From Eimeria necatrix (Eukaryota; Apicomplexa; Conoidasida; Eucoccidiorida; Eimeriidae): a stretch of 50,315 nucleotides of DNA. A model generated the notes under the pieces. That model was not told where the DNA came from, did not search any database, and worked only from the letters and a program-made list of their open reading frames with translations. The stretch is taken from the NCBI RefSeq assembly GCF_000499385.1, contig NW_013652898.1, positions 1 to 50,315 on the forward strand. The letters run 5' to 3'. This document shows, piece after piece, positions 10,301-22,574 of this stretch (position 1 is the first letter of the stretch; every line of letters starts with the position of its first letter). The translations under genes and the position numbers were made by a program.

Positions 10301-13300
10301 TTTTACTCTCGGGTTTATTTTTTAAGTACGCCAAAAATTATATTTTTCTATCTACACAGGTGTGCATATACGTATTTATGTAGGATCTACAGCAACTCTT
10401 CTGATTCACATAAATGTTTTGTTCATGGAAATGTTTTATGTATTTAGTGCCTATTGAAGCCAGTGGTTTCAGTACCCTAAGAGGGCCTTGAGCCTACCCG
10501 CATCAAATGGGCGGGCAAATATGTTTGCTTATTTACTTTTCTGCGCGCTTCACACTAAAAATTGTATGCGAACTCCTCTGATCTATAATCTGTAGTACAA
10601 TTTAGTAGACACTTGTGTTTCAAATGAAAAATTAAACAAAGTTGAAGCATTGTTCTGCACCGAGGCCAGCTCGAGCCGCTTCAGTTTCAAGTAGAAGCAC
10701 TTCAGTAAATCGGCCAGCTCTTGTGTCTGCTCGTCATCCTGCCAAAAAATAAACTTATTCACTCTCCTTTCTCTTTGTTCTCCAGGTACTGCTAGTAGAC
10801 AACGTCTATCACCAGCACCACACCTCCCTTCAGTCCTTATTGGACACCAAACTCCCCTTCTTGATTTTGAGGGTCCGGCGCAGTCACCTAATTGAAGATG
10901 CATGCAAGCTCCTTGGATCGAACGATCCCAGGGACCTCCTGAGGCCCCTCAAGGTCATATTTGAGGGGGAGGAGGGAGTCGATGAAGGAGGACTACGGAG
11001 GGAATTCTTTTCGGTAAGATGAGGAAACAAGCTTTCAACTGATGTTTTCTCTATGCATAATTATGCATCTACCTGCATGTAATTGTATACATAGTGCATG
11101 CCCACTTTGTGATTGCCTACTTTCAAGTAGTTGCATTTTCGTAAGGTCTGGTGTTTGTGTTTCTGCTTTTGATGACTGTTTGCACTTCTTCCACCTCGTC
11201 AGTCTTGTTTCCCGTCTTCGTCTGCCCTCTTGTCACTTCTGTATGCTAATTGTTGTTGTGGCTCACCATCTCTTTTATAGTTGAGAGCCGGTTTTTTTGC
11301 TGTGGTTTCTGAACACCTTGCGCACATGCGTGACGTGTTTGCAGTGTTTCTTGCATCTGTTCATTTTGCCCTACATTTTATTCTTCTTTTTGCGTATCTA
11401 CTGTTTGTCTTTGTTTCCCCTGTAGCTTTCTTTTTCCTTTCCTGTTTGTCCCTTCGTGCTGCAGTTGTTAACTCGGGAGTTGTTCTCTGCTTCGCGCGGT
11501 CTCTTCACGTACCACTCGGGTGTACGTACACTGTGGTTTAAGCAGCAAGAAGAGCCACTAGGCTCTCAGGACAAACGAGAAGATGCTTCTACAGCAGCAG
11601 CAGCAGACTCAGAGCCAGCTGCAGCGAAGCCCGCTGCTGCAGCTGCAGCAGATTCCGCAACTTCTGCAGCAGAAGGTTCTCCTAATCCCGAAGAAAAGCC
11701 AGCGGGGGCCCCTGCCTCCTCGGACCAGGACAGCAGCAGCAGCAGCAACAACGACAGTAGCGAGTTAATCCCTGAAGGCAAGGCCAAGGAGTATTGGCTT
11801 ACGGGTCTTCTTGCATCTATGGCGGTCTATAACGACATCCTGATGCCACTGAGTCTGCCCATTGTTGTGAGATGCTATGAAGACAACTGCTGCCCTCGCT
11901 GCTGCCACTGCTGCTGCTGCTGCAGTTGCTGCTCTTTCCCTTCCTGTCGTCATATTTGCTGCTGCTGTAAGGGGTGCGGGCGCTTTTGCAGAGGTGACAT
12001 CTTTTAGAGCTGGGGAAATTGTAGAATGAGAAGTGGTTGATAAGGGTTGTTTGTGCATACTTCTTGTCAGGCCTAGGGTTTGTGACGTAGGCCTTAGGGT
12101 TTACAACCTAGGGCTTAGGGTTTGGGCTTTAGGCTTCACATTCGTGAAAGCTGTTTCATTTTTGAATTTCAGGTGTACAAGCAACTCCAAGGGGAGGACG
12201 TGGCACTAGAAGATCTGAGGTGAGATAGGGAGGGCTTAGGATTTAGGGTTTAGGGCTGAGCATGAAGTTTCAAAGTTTGCATGCAAAGCTTAGGGCCGCA
12301 GAATGTAGCCAGGCTTGCCCAACTAAAGTATAAAGTTTACACCGCGTAAGGGAGACGGAAAATAGTCTTAGGAATTCGTTTCAAAGATCAGCGCTTGGAT
12401 TGTTGTCTTAGCACTCAGGGTTGAGGGTTTAGGGTTTGCGTTTCTTTCGTCCTGTGCTTTCTCCAGCGACGTGTTCCCCGACGAACTGAACAGCTTCGAG
12501 AAGCTATTGGAAATCGACAACGAGACAGATTTCAATGTAGGTTTGAGGATTTACGGTTTATGGTGAGGGTTTGTAGTGTCGTTTCGAGAGCACCTTTTGT
12601 CAGCCATGTGCCGTTGCAGAATTTCCCTTTATATCTGCTGCTAATTTGGCCCTTGATTCCGCTTTCCTGCTATGTATTGTGGTGTTGCGAGCCCGGCTTC
12701 AAGGGTTTAGGATTTTTAGGGTTTAGGGATTTGTTTTGGGGGTTTGCAATTCAGAACGCATTTGAAGGCATGGCCTTTTGCGTTGACGTGGAGCAAGGGG
12801 ATGGGCGACGCGTGCAGGTGCCGCTCAAGCCCGATGGAGCGTCGATTCCACTAACCATCGAAAACAGAAATGAATTCGTCAATTTGTATGCCAAGTACTT
12901 GTTGGTGGATTCTGTAAAGTCACAGGTTTGTTGTGCACACACACGAAACTGAACTGCTTATTGGTATAGTTGTTTTAGTGGCAATTCCAGTATTTTGTAA
13001 ATGGTATTATACTTGCCAGTCTTCTATACTCATTTTCACCTATTTGTGTAGATCTTGTCCCAGTGCATTCAGTTAACTCACTTGTGTCCGTGCAGCCGTT
13101 CCACTTTGCCCGTTTCTACCAAAACTCTTTGTCTTAATCATTGTTCACTTGCTCGTCCTCCTTTGAGTTCAGTTTTCATATTTCAAAAAGGGTTTCCAGC
13201 TGATTGCCTCGCCGCTCCTCTCCAGCCTCACTGGTCCCGAGCTGCAGCTCCTCCTCTGCGGTACACCAGAGCTCAACTTCGAGGACCTGAAGGCCTCTTG

Positions 13301-14155
13301 CAGGTGAGGTTTGGGATTTAGGGTTTTGGGTTCAGGGTTTGCGATTTGCGGGGATAGTGCTGAGGGTGGAAGGGTAGCAACGGACCGCAGCTGACGAACT
13401 CTGAATGGGAGAATAAGCGTAGCCTGATTCTATTCGCTGGTTTTTCGGGCTGAGCGCGAAGAAGCTGGACTACACGGTGGGCTTTTGCCTTGTATAGGTA
13501 CGAGGGCTACTCTCCGGACTCTCCGTACATAAAGTCACTGTGGGATATTCTCTTCTCTTTCGACACTTTTCAAAAGCAAAATTTCCTCAAATTTGTTTCA
13601 GGTGATTACAAACCCTTAACCTAACACGCCTGAATACTCAAACGCAACTGTGTAAAAAGCGAAGATGCTCTTTCCTGCTCGGCTTAACCGTAACACCTGC
13701 TTTCGTCGTAGGGCTTGGATATAGAATTCAGTGTTTGCGTTGGTTGAACATACATTTGAAGCCCTCTGTTAGGAGGGACCTTTTGTTTTTTGGATCCATT
13801 GCTTTAACCACCCAGAATAGATTTGGCATTTAGAGCTTACGAGCTGTTCTTGGCTGTTCATGACTGCTCGTGGTTTTGTCGTTGCTTTATGACCATGATG
13901 GCTATCCAAAGTGTCAGAGGCTCAGGGCTTGCTCTTTACTGTACTTGCGTTACAGGTAGCGAACGGTCGCCTGCTTTCGGCCTATCTGAGCTGCGAATGA
14001 CAATTCAGAAAAATGGCGGAGAGCCCACAGAGCGTCTTCCGACCTCCTTCACATGCTTTTGTACGTTTCTTCTTCCCGAGTATGGGACCAAGGAGAAGCT
14101 GCAGAGACTATTAACCATTGCTATTGAAGCTTCGGAGGGCTTCGGGCTGCAGTGA
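3312..14155 (+). CDS. HERC-like E3 ubiquitin ligase: RCC1 repeats plus C-terminal HECT domain, 16 exons
   Basis: HECT ligases accept ubiquitin on a cysteine and pass it to substrates. I join these exons, all phase-consistent with GT-AG ends: 3312-4299, 4899-4998, 5941-5995, 6319-6435, 6617-6916, 7787-8952, 9392-9687, 10075-10187, 10786-11013, 11465-11866, 12173-12219, 12467-12536, 12755-12925, 13173-13303, 13498-13601, 13956-14155, giving about 1495 aa. Six RCC1-type blades are visible (WGLNDCGQL near residue 204, GGGLNEFG near 282, FGSNEFGQLG near 335, WGSNKWGRLGLG, CGSNSYGELG, WGLNNLNQLG near 525). The HECT domain covers about 1046-1495, with LRVRRSHLIEDA, PLKVIFEGEEGVDEGG, the catalytic cysteine in FTCF at 14054-14056 (residue about 1463), and an EGFG-type C-terminus. 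Poly-Gln/poly-Ala tracts fill the N-terminus, the linker, and an approximately 80-residue insert inside HECT (11540-11770). The start is the first in-frame ATG; earlier exons cannot be excluded. Exon 1 boundaries are the least certain. Confidence 0.85.
4011..4053 (+). repeat. In-frame GCA array encoding poly-Ala
   Basis: About 14 GCA codons inside exon 1 of the HERC-like gene, between RCC1 blades one and two. Further poly-Ala and poly-Gln runs lie at 3365-3440, 3530-3545 and 3765-3803. Confidence 0.9.
4303..4362 (+). repeat. GCT/CTG array at the start of intron 1 of the HERC-like gene
   Basis: Nearly uninterrupted CTG repeats beginning right after the donor GTGAGG at 4300. The reading frame stays open through them as poly-Ala, so a gene caller may extend the exon; the RCC1 alignment and phase favour splicing at 4299. 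Confidence 0.8.
4820..4917 (+). repeat. 55-bp tandem duplication carrying the intron 1 splice acceptor
   Basis: GGTGTTTCTGCGGTGTATG and the following TACAG|CTGCCATTGCTT occur twice, with acceptors ending at 4843 and 4898. Only the distal one keeps the frame into FGSNEFGQLG; the proximal one shifts frame and meets a stop. Confidence 0.85.
5101..5290 (+). repeat. Telomere-like AGGGTTT clusters in intron 2
   Basis: Three heptamers at about 5103-5123 and four at about 5250-5279, in sense orientation, inside the intron between 4998 and 5941. Confidence 0.85.
5450..5511 (+). repeat. 31-bp AT-rich tandem duplication
   Basis: Two exact head-to-tail copies of a unit beginning AAATATGTTTTTGCATTT, in intron 2 of the HERC-like gene. 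Confidence 0.85.
5637..5733 (+). repeat. GCATGCATGCAC microsatellite
   Basis: Alternating GCATGCAT and GCACGCAT units over almost 100 bp, highly palindromic, within intron 2. Reading frames through it (Met-His-Ala-Arg repeats) are artefacts. Confidence 0.9.
6216..6312 (+). repeat. Telomere-like AGGGTTT tract just before an acceptor
   Basis: Degenerate then perfect heptamers ending six bases before the acceptor TGCTGCAG at 6318 (HERC-like gene, intron 3). Confidence 0.85.
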
Positions 14156-16660
14156 CACTCTGAAGGCGAAATCTACGAGCCCTGCTTCCTGCTGTTGACC
14201 AAAGGATACCTGGACAAAATGAATTCTAATAAACTCCGTAACACCAGAAGCTTCAAGTCTTAACACTGAGTTCTGCATACGCAACGTCGGGAATTGCGAA
14301 AGCTTGTAATTTTTGCCATTGGAACCGAGAAGGAGTCTGGGCTATCATGAAGGGTAAAAGCCTTGATCAGCCCTCAGCTGTAAAGTTTAAATTCTCTTTC
14401 AGTCATCTCACAAGTCATATTGAGGCCTCGAAGAAAGCGGCCTTGAAAAAAATCTTTCCTACAGCCCAGAGTATCGGTGTGCATTCAACTGACACCAAAA
14501 TACGCATGCAAGACACACGGTTGTATAACAGGGCCTGAAGACTGTCCATAAGGAGAAACAAACGTCTCTTAAAGGAACTAGACAAGGAGGAGCCCGAGTG
14601 CCCTAAAGATGAATAACATGCAGAGCGACTCTATCATGGAGGACTCATGCGGCTCCCAACAAAATGCTGACGGCTTGCGAGCGGGTGCCGCAGGGCTTCT
14701 ATTTTGGTGTTGGAGGTGCTTTTTTAGGAGTGTTAGACGAGGGCTCTTACACAACTGCAAAGACGCAAAAGGCGCCTTAGCGGGACCTACGGCCTACAGT
14801 GCAGGCAAACTACAAGAAACACCTTTAAGTACCCTCCAGAGGGTTTGCCCAGAGGGTCCCTTTGGTCAATTTGGCTAGGTGAGGTGCGTTTTCGCTGCGT
14901 GAGTTCCGCTTGGGGGATTTCAGAGCTGTATTCTGGAACCTGTTGCTGTAGGGTGAAGGTCCAAAAGTGCATCAGGGGTCACCGAACCGTTATGCATGTG
15001 ATTGGCGGTTAGTGCCTCTAGGCCCAGCTAGGACCCCCGCAATAAGTTCTTTGGGATGACAGGTGTCTTGGATAAAGATAATGTGAAGCTGCAAGCCATA
15101 CTACCATCTGCTGGACAGACAGCAGCAGCAACAGCGGCAACCCCTGCAACAGCACTTACAACTGCGGCTTTAACATGGTGTGAGTGAGGCTGCACTTGAA
15201 CATTGCGCGCTCACATCTCTTGCCGTGGATCTGTGTACTTGCTGACCTGTGTTGGCCTCACGTTGCTTATAGCTGCAAAACGGTTGCCTGTGCATGCACT
15301 GGAGTTTCTGACGGCGACTCCTCTAGAGAGTCGTCTTGCCTGGTGCTTTTGTGGCTGGAAGACGGGCTAGGGAGGCAGCTGAATGTGAAAGTGAGGCCAT
15401 CTGCTGACTTGAGCCGCTCACAAAAATCTGAAGCGAGGGCTGTCACTGCAGTTGCTGCAGCTGCAGCTACTGCTGCACCAGAAGGCGAAAGTTTCAATGA
15501 CAAGCTTAAGAGCCTCACTGGTAGTTGCCCCCTTTTCGTTTGACTGGTGCGGTATTTGGGTCGTTCCGAAACAGGTTGAATATTAGAGTTCGTTTGAATC
15601 CGTTTGGCACAGTTTACTTTCCAGCGAGAGCTGGGGGCTTTTATAGTTTCGATCCCTTCAAAAGCTGCTGCAGCTGGAGCGCCCCTGAAATGTGGGGCTA
15701 GCCACACCACGCTATGCCTATATACAGCTTCTAATATATCCTTGCAGAGGGACCGCTGGAGGGGGACTGCGTAGTAAACCCTAGCCTTGTGTCGAAGTGG
15801 AACGCGTGGGGTCGCTTATCTGTATTCCTTTTTTTAATAAACTTAGAGGGGAAATTAACGAATGAAGCGAGTCCCAAAAATTCCAGGAAGCAGTCACGAG
15901 CTCAAACCTACGTTTGTCCTCTTCCTGTCTCCTAAATTCTTTTCGTGTGTGATTAATGCTATTTCTTATGTTGAGCTTTGTTCATATATTTGTGCATACT
16001 TCTGAGTTGTGCGCCTAGGGGAATAATCCCAAGCAAAAAAGAGAGATAAACACGCGCAGGAAAGAATACTGTCGAGACGGGAGGCTGGCTCATCCCTACT
16101 GCGTAGATAAAGCGAAAGCTCCGCATGATAGGGACAGCAGCAATTAATGAGTTACGTTTTTACTCTCATGTGTGCTTTTATGTTTAATCGTGAAAGATTA
16201 GAACTGGGGACCAGCTGGGGCTGTTTGTTGTGGGGCTCTCTTTTGGGCTGCTGCTGGCGGCCTGTCGTTTGCTTAGCAGCGCTCAGCCGACGAAAATCCT
16301 GAAGTATATATTTAATCAAATTATTCTGATTCATCCAATCATATTATTTTTGCTGCTCTTTTTTTCTGCCCAGTTTGCAGACAAGTTGCTGCTTCCGCAG
16401 GGGCAACAACATAGGCAGTTTCTGTCGATTCGCAGTAGCTTGCTCCTTGCGTCCCTTTGCGGGGTCTTGGTCCCACCGGGGCTTTTTTATAGCAGTTTCA
16501 GACTACATTTGATTTGTTTATGCGATTTGGAGCATTCCGTTGGGCCATAAGCCGCGCCGACGTCAAGGACAGTCCTATATTTCCCATCTTAGACCCGTTT
16601 CTGCGGCTCTCAGTTTCGTCCTTTTCCGCTCACGACCCTCGCCGTCCTTTCCTATGCAGA
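14156..16660. other. Intergenic region, possible unconfirmed small exons
   Basis: No recognisable protein. Two Ala-rich open stretches on the plus strand (about 15072-15180, and 15264-15543 with LWLEDGLGRQLNVKV) have a coding look but no family match and no convincing start. From 15550 to 16660 I see only 3'/5' flanking sequence. Confidence 0.4.
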
Positions 16661-19600
16661 ATGGCGAAATCTAACGAGGTGCCATCCCCTGATTCTGCCG
16701 CTGCAGCAGGGGGAGCGGCTTCCGGCAGCGATGTCCCTGTAAACTTCCTGTCTCAGATAATGCAACAAGATCTGGCCTCGGGCAAGCACAAGTCTATAGT
16801 CACCCGATTCCCTCCCGAGCCCAATGGCTTCCTCCATCTGGGTCACGCGAAGTCGATTTGCATCAATTTTGGTCTCGCGGCGAAGTTCAACGGCAGATGC
16901 CACATGAGATTTGATGATACAAATCCTACAAAAGAAGAAACAAGGTCAGCGCTGTGGGCTCCACCGCTGCAGCCAACGGCTCATGATCCAGGCCTCAGTG
17001 ATATTGATTCGATGGCAACTTGTTAGTTGCGGGCAATACTTGTTTGCCGTTCGGCTTTGTTGATTCCATTCAGTTGCTTCTCCACTTTTAGTGCATGCTT
17101 GGCTTCGCAACACTTTTGTGGCATGGGTTTGCACACAGAACCTTTGCATATTCCGTGCTACTCTCTGAAATCAATGAAACAACCAACAGTTTCCTTCAGC
17201 TGCAGCAATTTGACCAGTTATAGAGTCCCGTTGAACATTATGTTTAATTCATCTTGTCATGCTCTCCGCTTCAGATACATCGAGTCAATCCTGCGCGACG
17301 TGAGGTGGCTGGGTGGCGACTGGGGAAACCACCTGTACCACGCCTCAGATTATTTCCCTCAGCTGTACAGTTGGGCTGAGCAGTTAATTGAAAAGGGCCT
17401 AGCTTTCGTCGACTTCGATTCTCTGGAGGAGATACGGAGAAAGAGAGGCAGCATTACCGAGCCGGGAGAGGACAGCCCATACAGGAACAAGTTCACTATC
17501 GAAGAAAACCTAATGCATTTCCGAAAGTAAATATCCATCTTCTGTTCAGCGTTTTGAGTTTTCGATGTCCATTGTGGGCTGCGGGGGGCGGAAATATGTT
17601 TTGGCTTTTAAGGTGTAGCATAGGGAATTAGGGTTTGCTGTTTCCAATGTAATGCCTAGCGAGTCACTTCGTTCTGAGGCTTCAGACTTCTGGGGTTTGT
17701 ACAGGATGCGTGATGGGGAGTACGAGGAGGGCCAGTGCGTGTTGCGGGCCAAGATAGACATGGCCCACAAAAACGTGGTCATGAGGGACCCGATCATGTA
17801 CCGCATTCTCAAGAAGGAACATCCACGCACAGGTCAGACAGGTTTTAGTCCTGAGACTCGGCAGTCAAGAGTTTGTGTTCTCTGCTGTTTTCTGCGCCAG
17901 AGATTGGGTATTTCGGGCCCTGTAGAATGTTAGGGCTAGGGCTTTGCAATTGAAATTCGAGTTTTGCAGAGGAAACTGACTGCTTGATCCGCCCTTTGTT
18001 CATGATGATTAGTCTAGGGCTTCGGGTTTTGCTTCGTTGCAGGAAATAAGTGGGTGATATACCCTATGTATGACTATGCGCACGGCCAGAGCGATTCAAT
18101 AGAAAAGATAACTCATTCGATCTGCACTTTAGAGTTCGATCTAAACAGACAGCTGTATGACTGGTTTCAAGAGGCTCTTGGGATTACAAGGACAAGACAG
18201 ATTGAATTCGCAAGGCTTAATGTCACATATACCGTCATGAGCAAACGGTGAGCATTCACGTTCTGAGGCTTGTTCAGGATCATCCCAAAACAACAGAGGC
18301 CGCTGCTGCTCCATTCTTACAGTGTAGTGAAATGCTGTGTTTTCGTCATTGGTGTTCACTTGCTTTTTAATAGTAGGGCGCAAACCGAATTGCCGACACA
18401 TTTTTGAATCGACGCTTCGACCAATGACTGCGTTTGTCGGTTCAGCAAACTATTGGCTTTGGTAAATGAGAAGGTAGTGGCTGGTTGGGATGACCCCCGT
18501 CTGTCGACCCTTTCTGCCCTACGTCGCCGAGGTGTACCTCCAGCTGCCATTCGAGATTTCTGCGAAAGAGTTGGAGTGGCACGGAGGCCCTCAACAATTC
18601 AAATTGAACTTCTCGAAAGATGCATTCGGTTAGTGAGGCATTGAGGCTGAGGATTCAGAGCTTACGCAGCAGCGTTCAATGAATAAGTAGCGTGGCGCAG
18701 CAGGCTGCTTTTAACGGTCCAAAATTCTGTAGACAGGGATAAAGCCTTCAATAAAAGAGCTCAATACTGTAGAATTAGTTTCTTGAGAAACGCATAAGTT
18801 AATCTGTGGGCTTCGAGGCTCTCAAGGGCAACGCAGGTTGAGGCTTTGGAGTCCAAGGTGTAGACATTAGATCGTGTCTCGCCGTTAATTCTTGTGTACT
18901 TGGAATAGTACATAGCTGCATGCGAGTATGTATGCAGAGAATACCTTGACGAGAGGGCACCGCGCCGCTTCGCCGTGAAGCAGCCGCTGCTGGTTAAAAT
19001 TACAAACTTTGGTGCGGAGGAAATTTTGACAATCCCAAGCGATCCCAAGAGACCCGCAGCAGGCAGCAGACAGGTCAGGCTTGAGCTGCAGACCCAATTT
19101 CACACTTAAACTCCAGGCTCTGACTGCTCCAAGCCTCAAACAATTGATTTATCTTGCGAAGTCACGTTTCGTCCACTGCATTCTATGCACACGTTCCATC
19201 TTGGAATTGCTTAGTGCATTCGAGCACTGTTTGTGGTTTCGCTGTAGTTGCACGTACAAGATTGATTAGTTACATAATAAGCTGACCTGTACCTTCCACA
19301 TTATTCTGTGCATGCACAGCTGGCGTTCACCAATGAGCTTTACATCGACGCTGAAGACTTCATGGAAAATCCACCGAAAGAATTCCACCGATTGTCGCCT
19401 GGCAAAGAAGTGCGACTTCGCTCAGCTTATTGGATCAAATGCAACGAGGTACATATTCCAGGGTTTAGGGGTTGCCAGCGGGAAGCTTGCATGTCTAGTA
19501 TTGGGAGGGTATGATTGCTGAGTAGTAACAGTTCACGGCTAAGTCTCAGATACGGTTCGTTGCTCGGCCATACTTGATGATTCCCCAGGATGTGGGTCGT

Positions 19601-20645
19601 TGAACGAAGGGCTGAGGGTTTGAGGAGTTTGTTTGGCTGCAGGTGGAGAAGGACGCAAACGGTAACATTACAGCTATCATCTGTAGCTACGATCCTCAAA
19701 CCCTGAACTGTTCCGTCGCTCCCGATGGCAGGAAGGTCAAAGGAACCATTCATTGGCTACCTGCCAAATACGCAGTACCGTAAGCTTAAGGTGTAGGGGT
19801 ATACGGGTTTAGGGTTTCGAAATCTGGCAGTCTAGTGTAGGATCTAGAATCCGGTGGTTAATTAGGCTCCTTTCGATGATATCTGCTAAATTCGTGCTGT
19901 TCTTAACGGCGATGTAAGCCGGCGATGTATGCCGTAAATTCACTTGGCTGTGACTTGCTTGCTTGTCTCTCAGGGCTGAGCTGCGTTTCTACGACCGCCT
20001 CTTCACAAAGCCCTTCCCCGAGGAAGAAGATCCAAGCAAGCCAGAAGGCAGCTGGAGAGACAACATAAATACCAACTCTCTCGTGGTAAGTTGCGCTGAA
20101 GGTTAAACGTGCAGGTTCGGCAAACTTATTATATGAACGTTTTTGTACGATCTTTGCATCTAAGGCCTAGAACTGGTATAGAGGAGGTTTATGCTGCTTT
20201 GATGCTTAGAGTGTAATGCCCAGGGTGTAGAGTTTGGACTGTTTTTGTTCAGGTTTACCGCGGTTTTGTGGAGGCTGACGCGGCTGATCTGTCGCTGTTC
20301 CCCCCACAGTTCGCTTTACAATTTGAGCGTCTTGGTTTCTTCACTGCTGACGCTCCCTGCGAATATGTCCTGGCAGAAAATGAGATGAAAACAAGCGAAA
20401 CTGCAGAGTACTTCAAGGATGCAAGGGAATACCGCAGGGAGCCCGGTGCCATCCCCGTGTTCAATTTGACTGTTGGCTTGCTTGAGGGTTACACTGTATC
20501 GAAAGAGAAAGAGGAGGAAGCAAAGAAAAACAAACAAAAGGAAATGGAAGCACGGAAAAAGGCAGCAGAAGAGAGACAGCGCAAGAAAGAAATGCGGGAG
20601 GCGGCTAAGCTTGAGAAGGAAAAGAAGGAAAGCCAAGCAAACTAG
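16661..20645 (+). CDS. Glutaminyl-tRNA synthetase (class I), 10 exons
   Basis: Charges tRNA-Gln with glutamine in the cytosol. Exons in continuous phase: 16661-16944, 17275-17526, 17705-17832, 18043-18247, 18446-18628, 18938-19073, 19320-19448, 19643-19779, 19974-20085, 20253-20645, giving about 652 aa. The class I HIGH signature is [15 protein letters not shown] (residues 51-65, HLGH at 59-62) and the KMSKS counterpart is VMSKR (286-290). GlnRS-specific blocks include [34 protein letters not shown] and LRRRG. The anticodon-binding beta-barrels follow ([29 protein letters not shown]). The large N-terminal appended domain of animal GlnRS is absent; the protein starts nearly at the catalytic core, as in bacteria. 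The last ~55 residues form a Lys/Glu-rich, probably coiled-coil tail, unusual for the family. An in-frame ATG at 16520 would add 47 residues, which could be an organelle-targeting extension or simply 5'UTR. Confidence 0.93.
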
Positions 20646-22574
20646 ACCCAATGGGCCAAATCAAAAGAATTCAATGATTTCTCTGTCATTAACAAAATGA
20701 GGGCCTCATGGCAGCGGCAAGAATAGTGAGGTCTGGATCGTGTGCGCATCTGTTTACGCGTAAACACGAATAGAAGCATACACACACTGTGCTACGCAAT
20801 CATGTGCACGTATGTAAAAGCGTAAAATTATGTTCATGCTCAAATTCAAAGTGCTTTTGTATGTACCTGTGTGACATACACGCATGTACGGGTGTATGTA
20901 CGAATGGGCAGCAGAATACATACAAGCATTTGCGTTTACAACTGTGCAAACATACAACACGCATATTTATATGCTTGCGCGCGCGGGTTTGCTTGTACAT
21001 GCATACATGGACGTCTCCACATTTACGCATGCGTGCGTATGTCCTCGTGTTACCATGAATATATTCGTATACAAAGCCAGAAGGCGAATACAGGAAGGCA
21101 CAAACTGTAGAATTGAAAATTTTGTTCGGGGGACGGATACTTCTGTTTTTGGTTTCTCCTCAGCGCGCCCACCTAGACTGCTTAACTATCACATTATTAA
21201 AAATTTATTCGCTTCCAATATCACTCCAGTAATATTATTACATCATCAGCAATTTTCTTCGTCGCAGTGCATTTACTGCCGTGCCATTTGCCATATATTC
21301 TACGCGCACTGTCAAAACGAAGGTAGTCTTGCGTGTTAAGAGGCAACCAAACGAGCGGCACGAGACGAAGACGGAAGGCTAACGAACAGGCAAACAAGGC
21401 CACAAAAGCGGCAACTCCAAACTTCTCGAGTTCCGAAAATTGCAACGTCGTTACTTCAGTAGCCCCCATCGCTGCCGTTTGCTGCCACTGCCAGTGCTAA
21501 TCTGTGTTGCCAATTGCTCTCCAGACCCTTGTGTAGGAGTCAGTACAGTACAAGAACGGAGTTAAAACTAGTATTGCAACAATGCACTAATGTCGTGTTG
21601 GGTGAACTCTACGGCCACTATGAACAAGCTGAACATCTCTACACTTGATATCAAACGAAGGGAGACCAAGTGTAAGAAGACCCCTATTCTAATGAAGCTG
21701 CCCCAGTCAGGGGACCCTTCACCACTGGGAGGACCCCAGGAGGTGGGAGACCTTAAACAGCCCCGATAAAGCGCGTTACGCGTATGCAAGCATGGTGTCT
21801 CCAATGCGCCCGTAGGGCCCCGGAAGGTCCTTTGAGCAAAATGAGCGGCCTCTCAGCCCTTCTGCAGATGCCCCTCGCCACTTCAACTTGGTCTCCCAAA
21901 AACTGCCTTTGACAGAGGGGCGTCTGCAAGGTGGTGTTTGCAAATGCAGATATGCTTGCACGCATGCATACTCAGTTCATTGGGCTTGGTTATTATGTAC
22001 ATGTGTGCATGTGGCCAGGCCATACCTGTCTTGACAGATTGACAACGCACCTACGCACTTCAGTGTGCATACATGCTCTGGGTCTACAACAATGCTAAAA
22101 TAATGAGAGTAAATTATGTATTATATATGTAACACACACCTTATGTAATCACATCTACTTTGCAATATATTTATACGTATTCTTAAATACACATATATGC
22201 ATATACGTGTGAATAAGTGTTAATGTTCAGGCACAGCACACTTGCATCGACGTGCATACACCTGCACATCTGCCACGAGGTGTAAACACGAATGCAATGA
22301 GTCGACGGTCGTAGCTTCCGCTGTATTCGCATTCGCTCTTGTAGCATTCGTTCTGTTCCTTGCTGCTGTTGCTGCAGATATATAATTATATAAACATATG
22401 TACACATATGCATAAATATACATAACTGCACTGCCAGATATTATGCTAAAAATTTTCCACCATTAGTTGGTGCGGAGGCCGTTGATGTTAACTGCAAGAA
22501 TAGTATGCAGGTTGCTGTTGATGCTGCTGCCGCCGTCTTCGCTGCTGGCCCTTGAGATGCTGCTGCCGGGCCTT
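20646..22574. other. Intergenic region between convergent GlnRS and transporter genes
   Basis: Both neighbouring genes end here, so it should contain two 3'UTRs. The sequence is AT-rich with TGCATG/GTATGTAC-type simple repeats at about 20750-21070 and 22130-22430. No protein-like frame is supported. Confidence 0.6.

Noticed and set aside
15267..15710. 147-aa minus-strand frame
   Set aside because: Overlaps an equally plausible plus-strand frame, is Ala-rich, and has no homology signal; neither strand could be confirmed.
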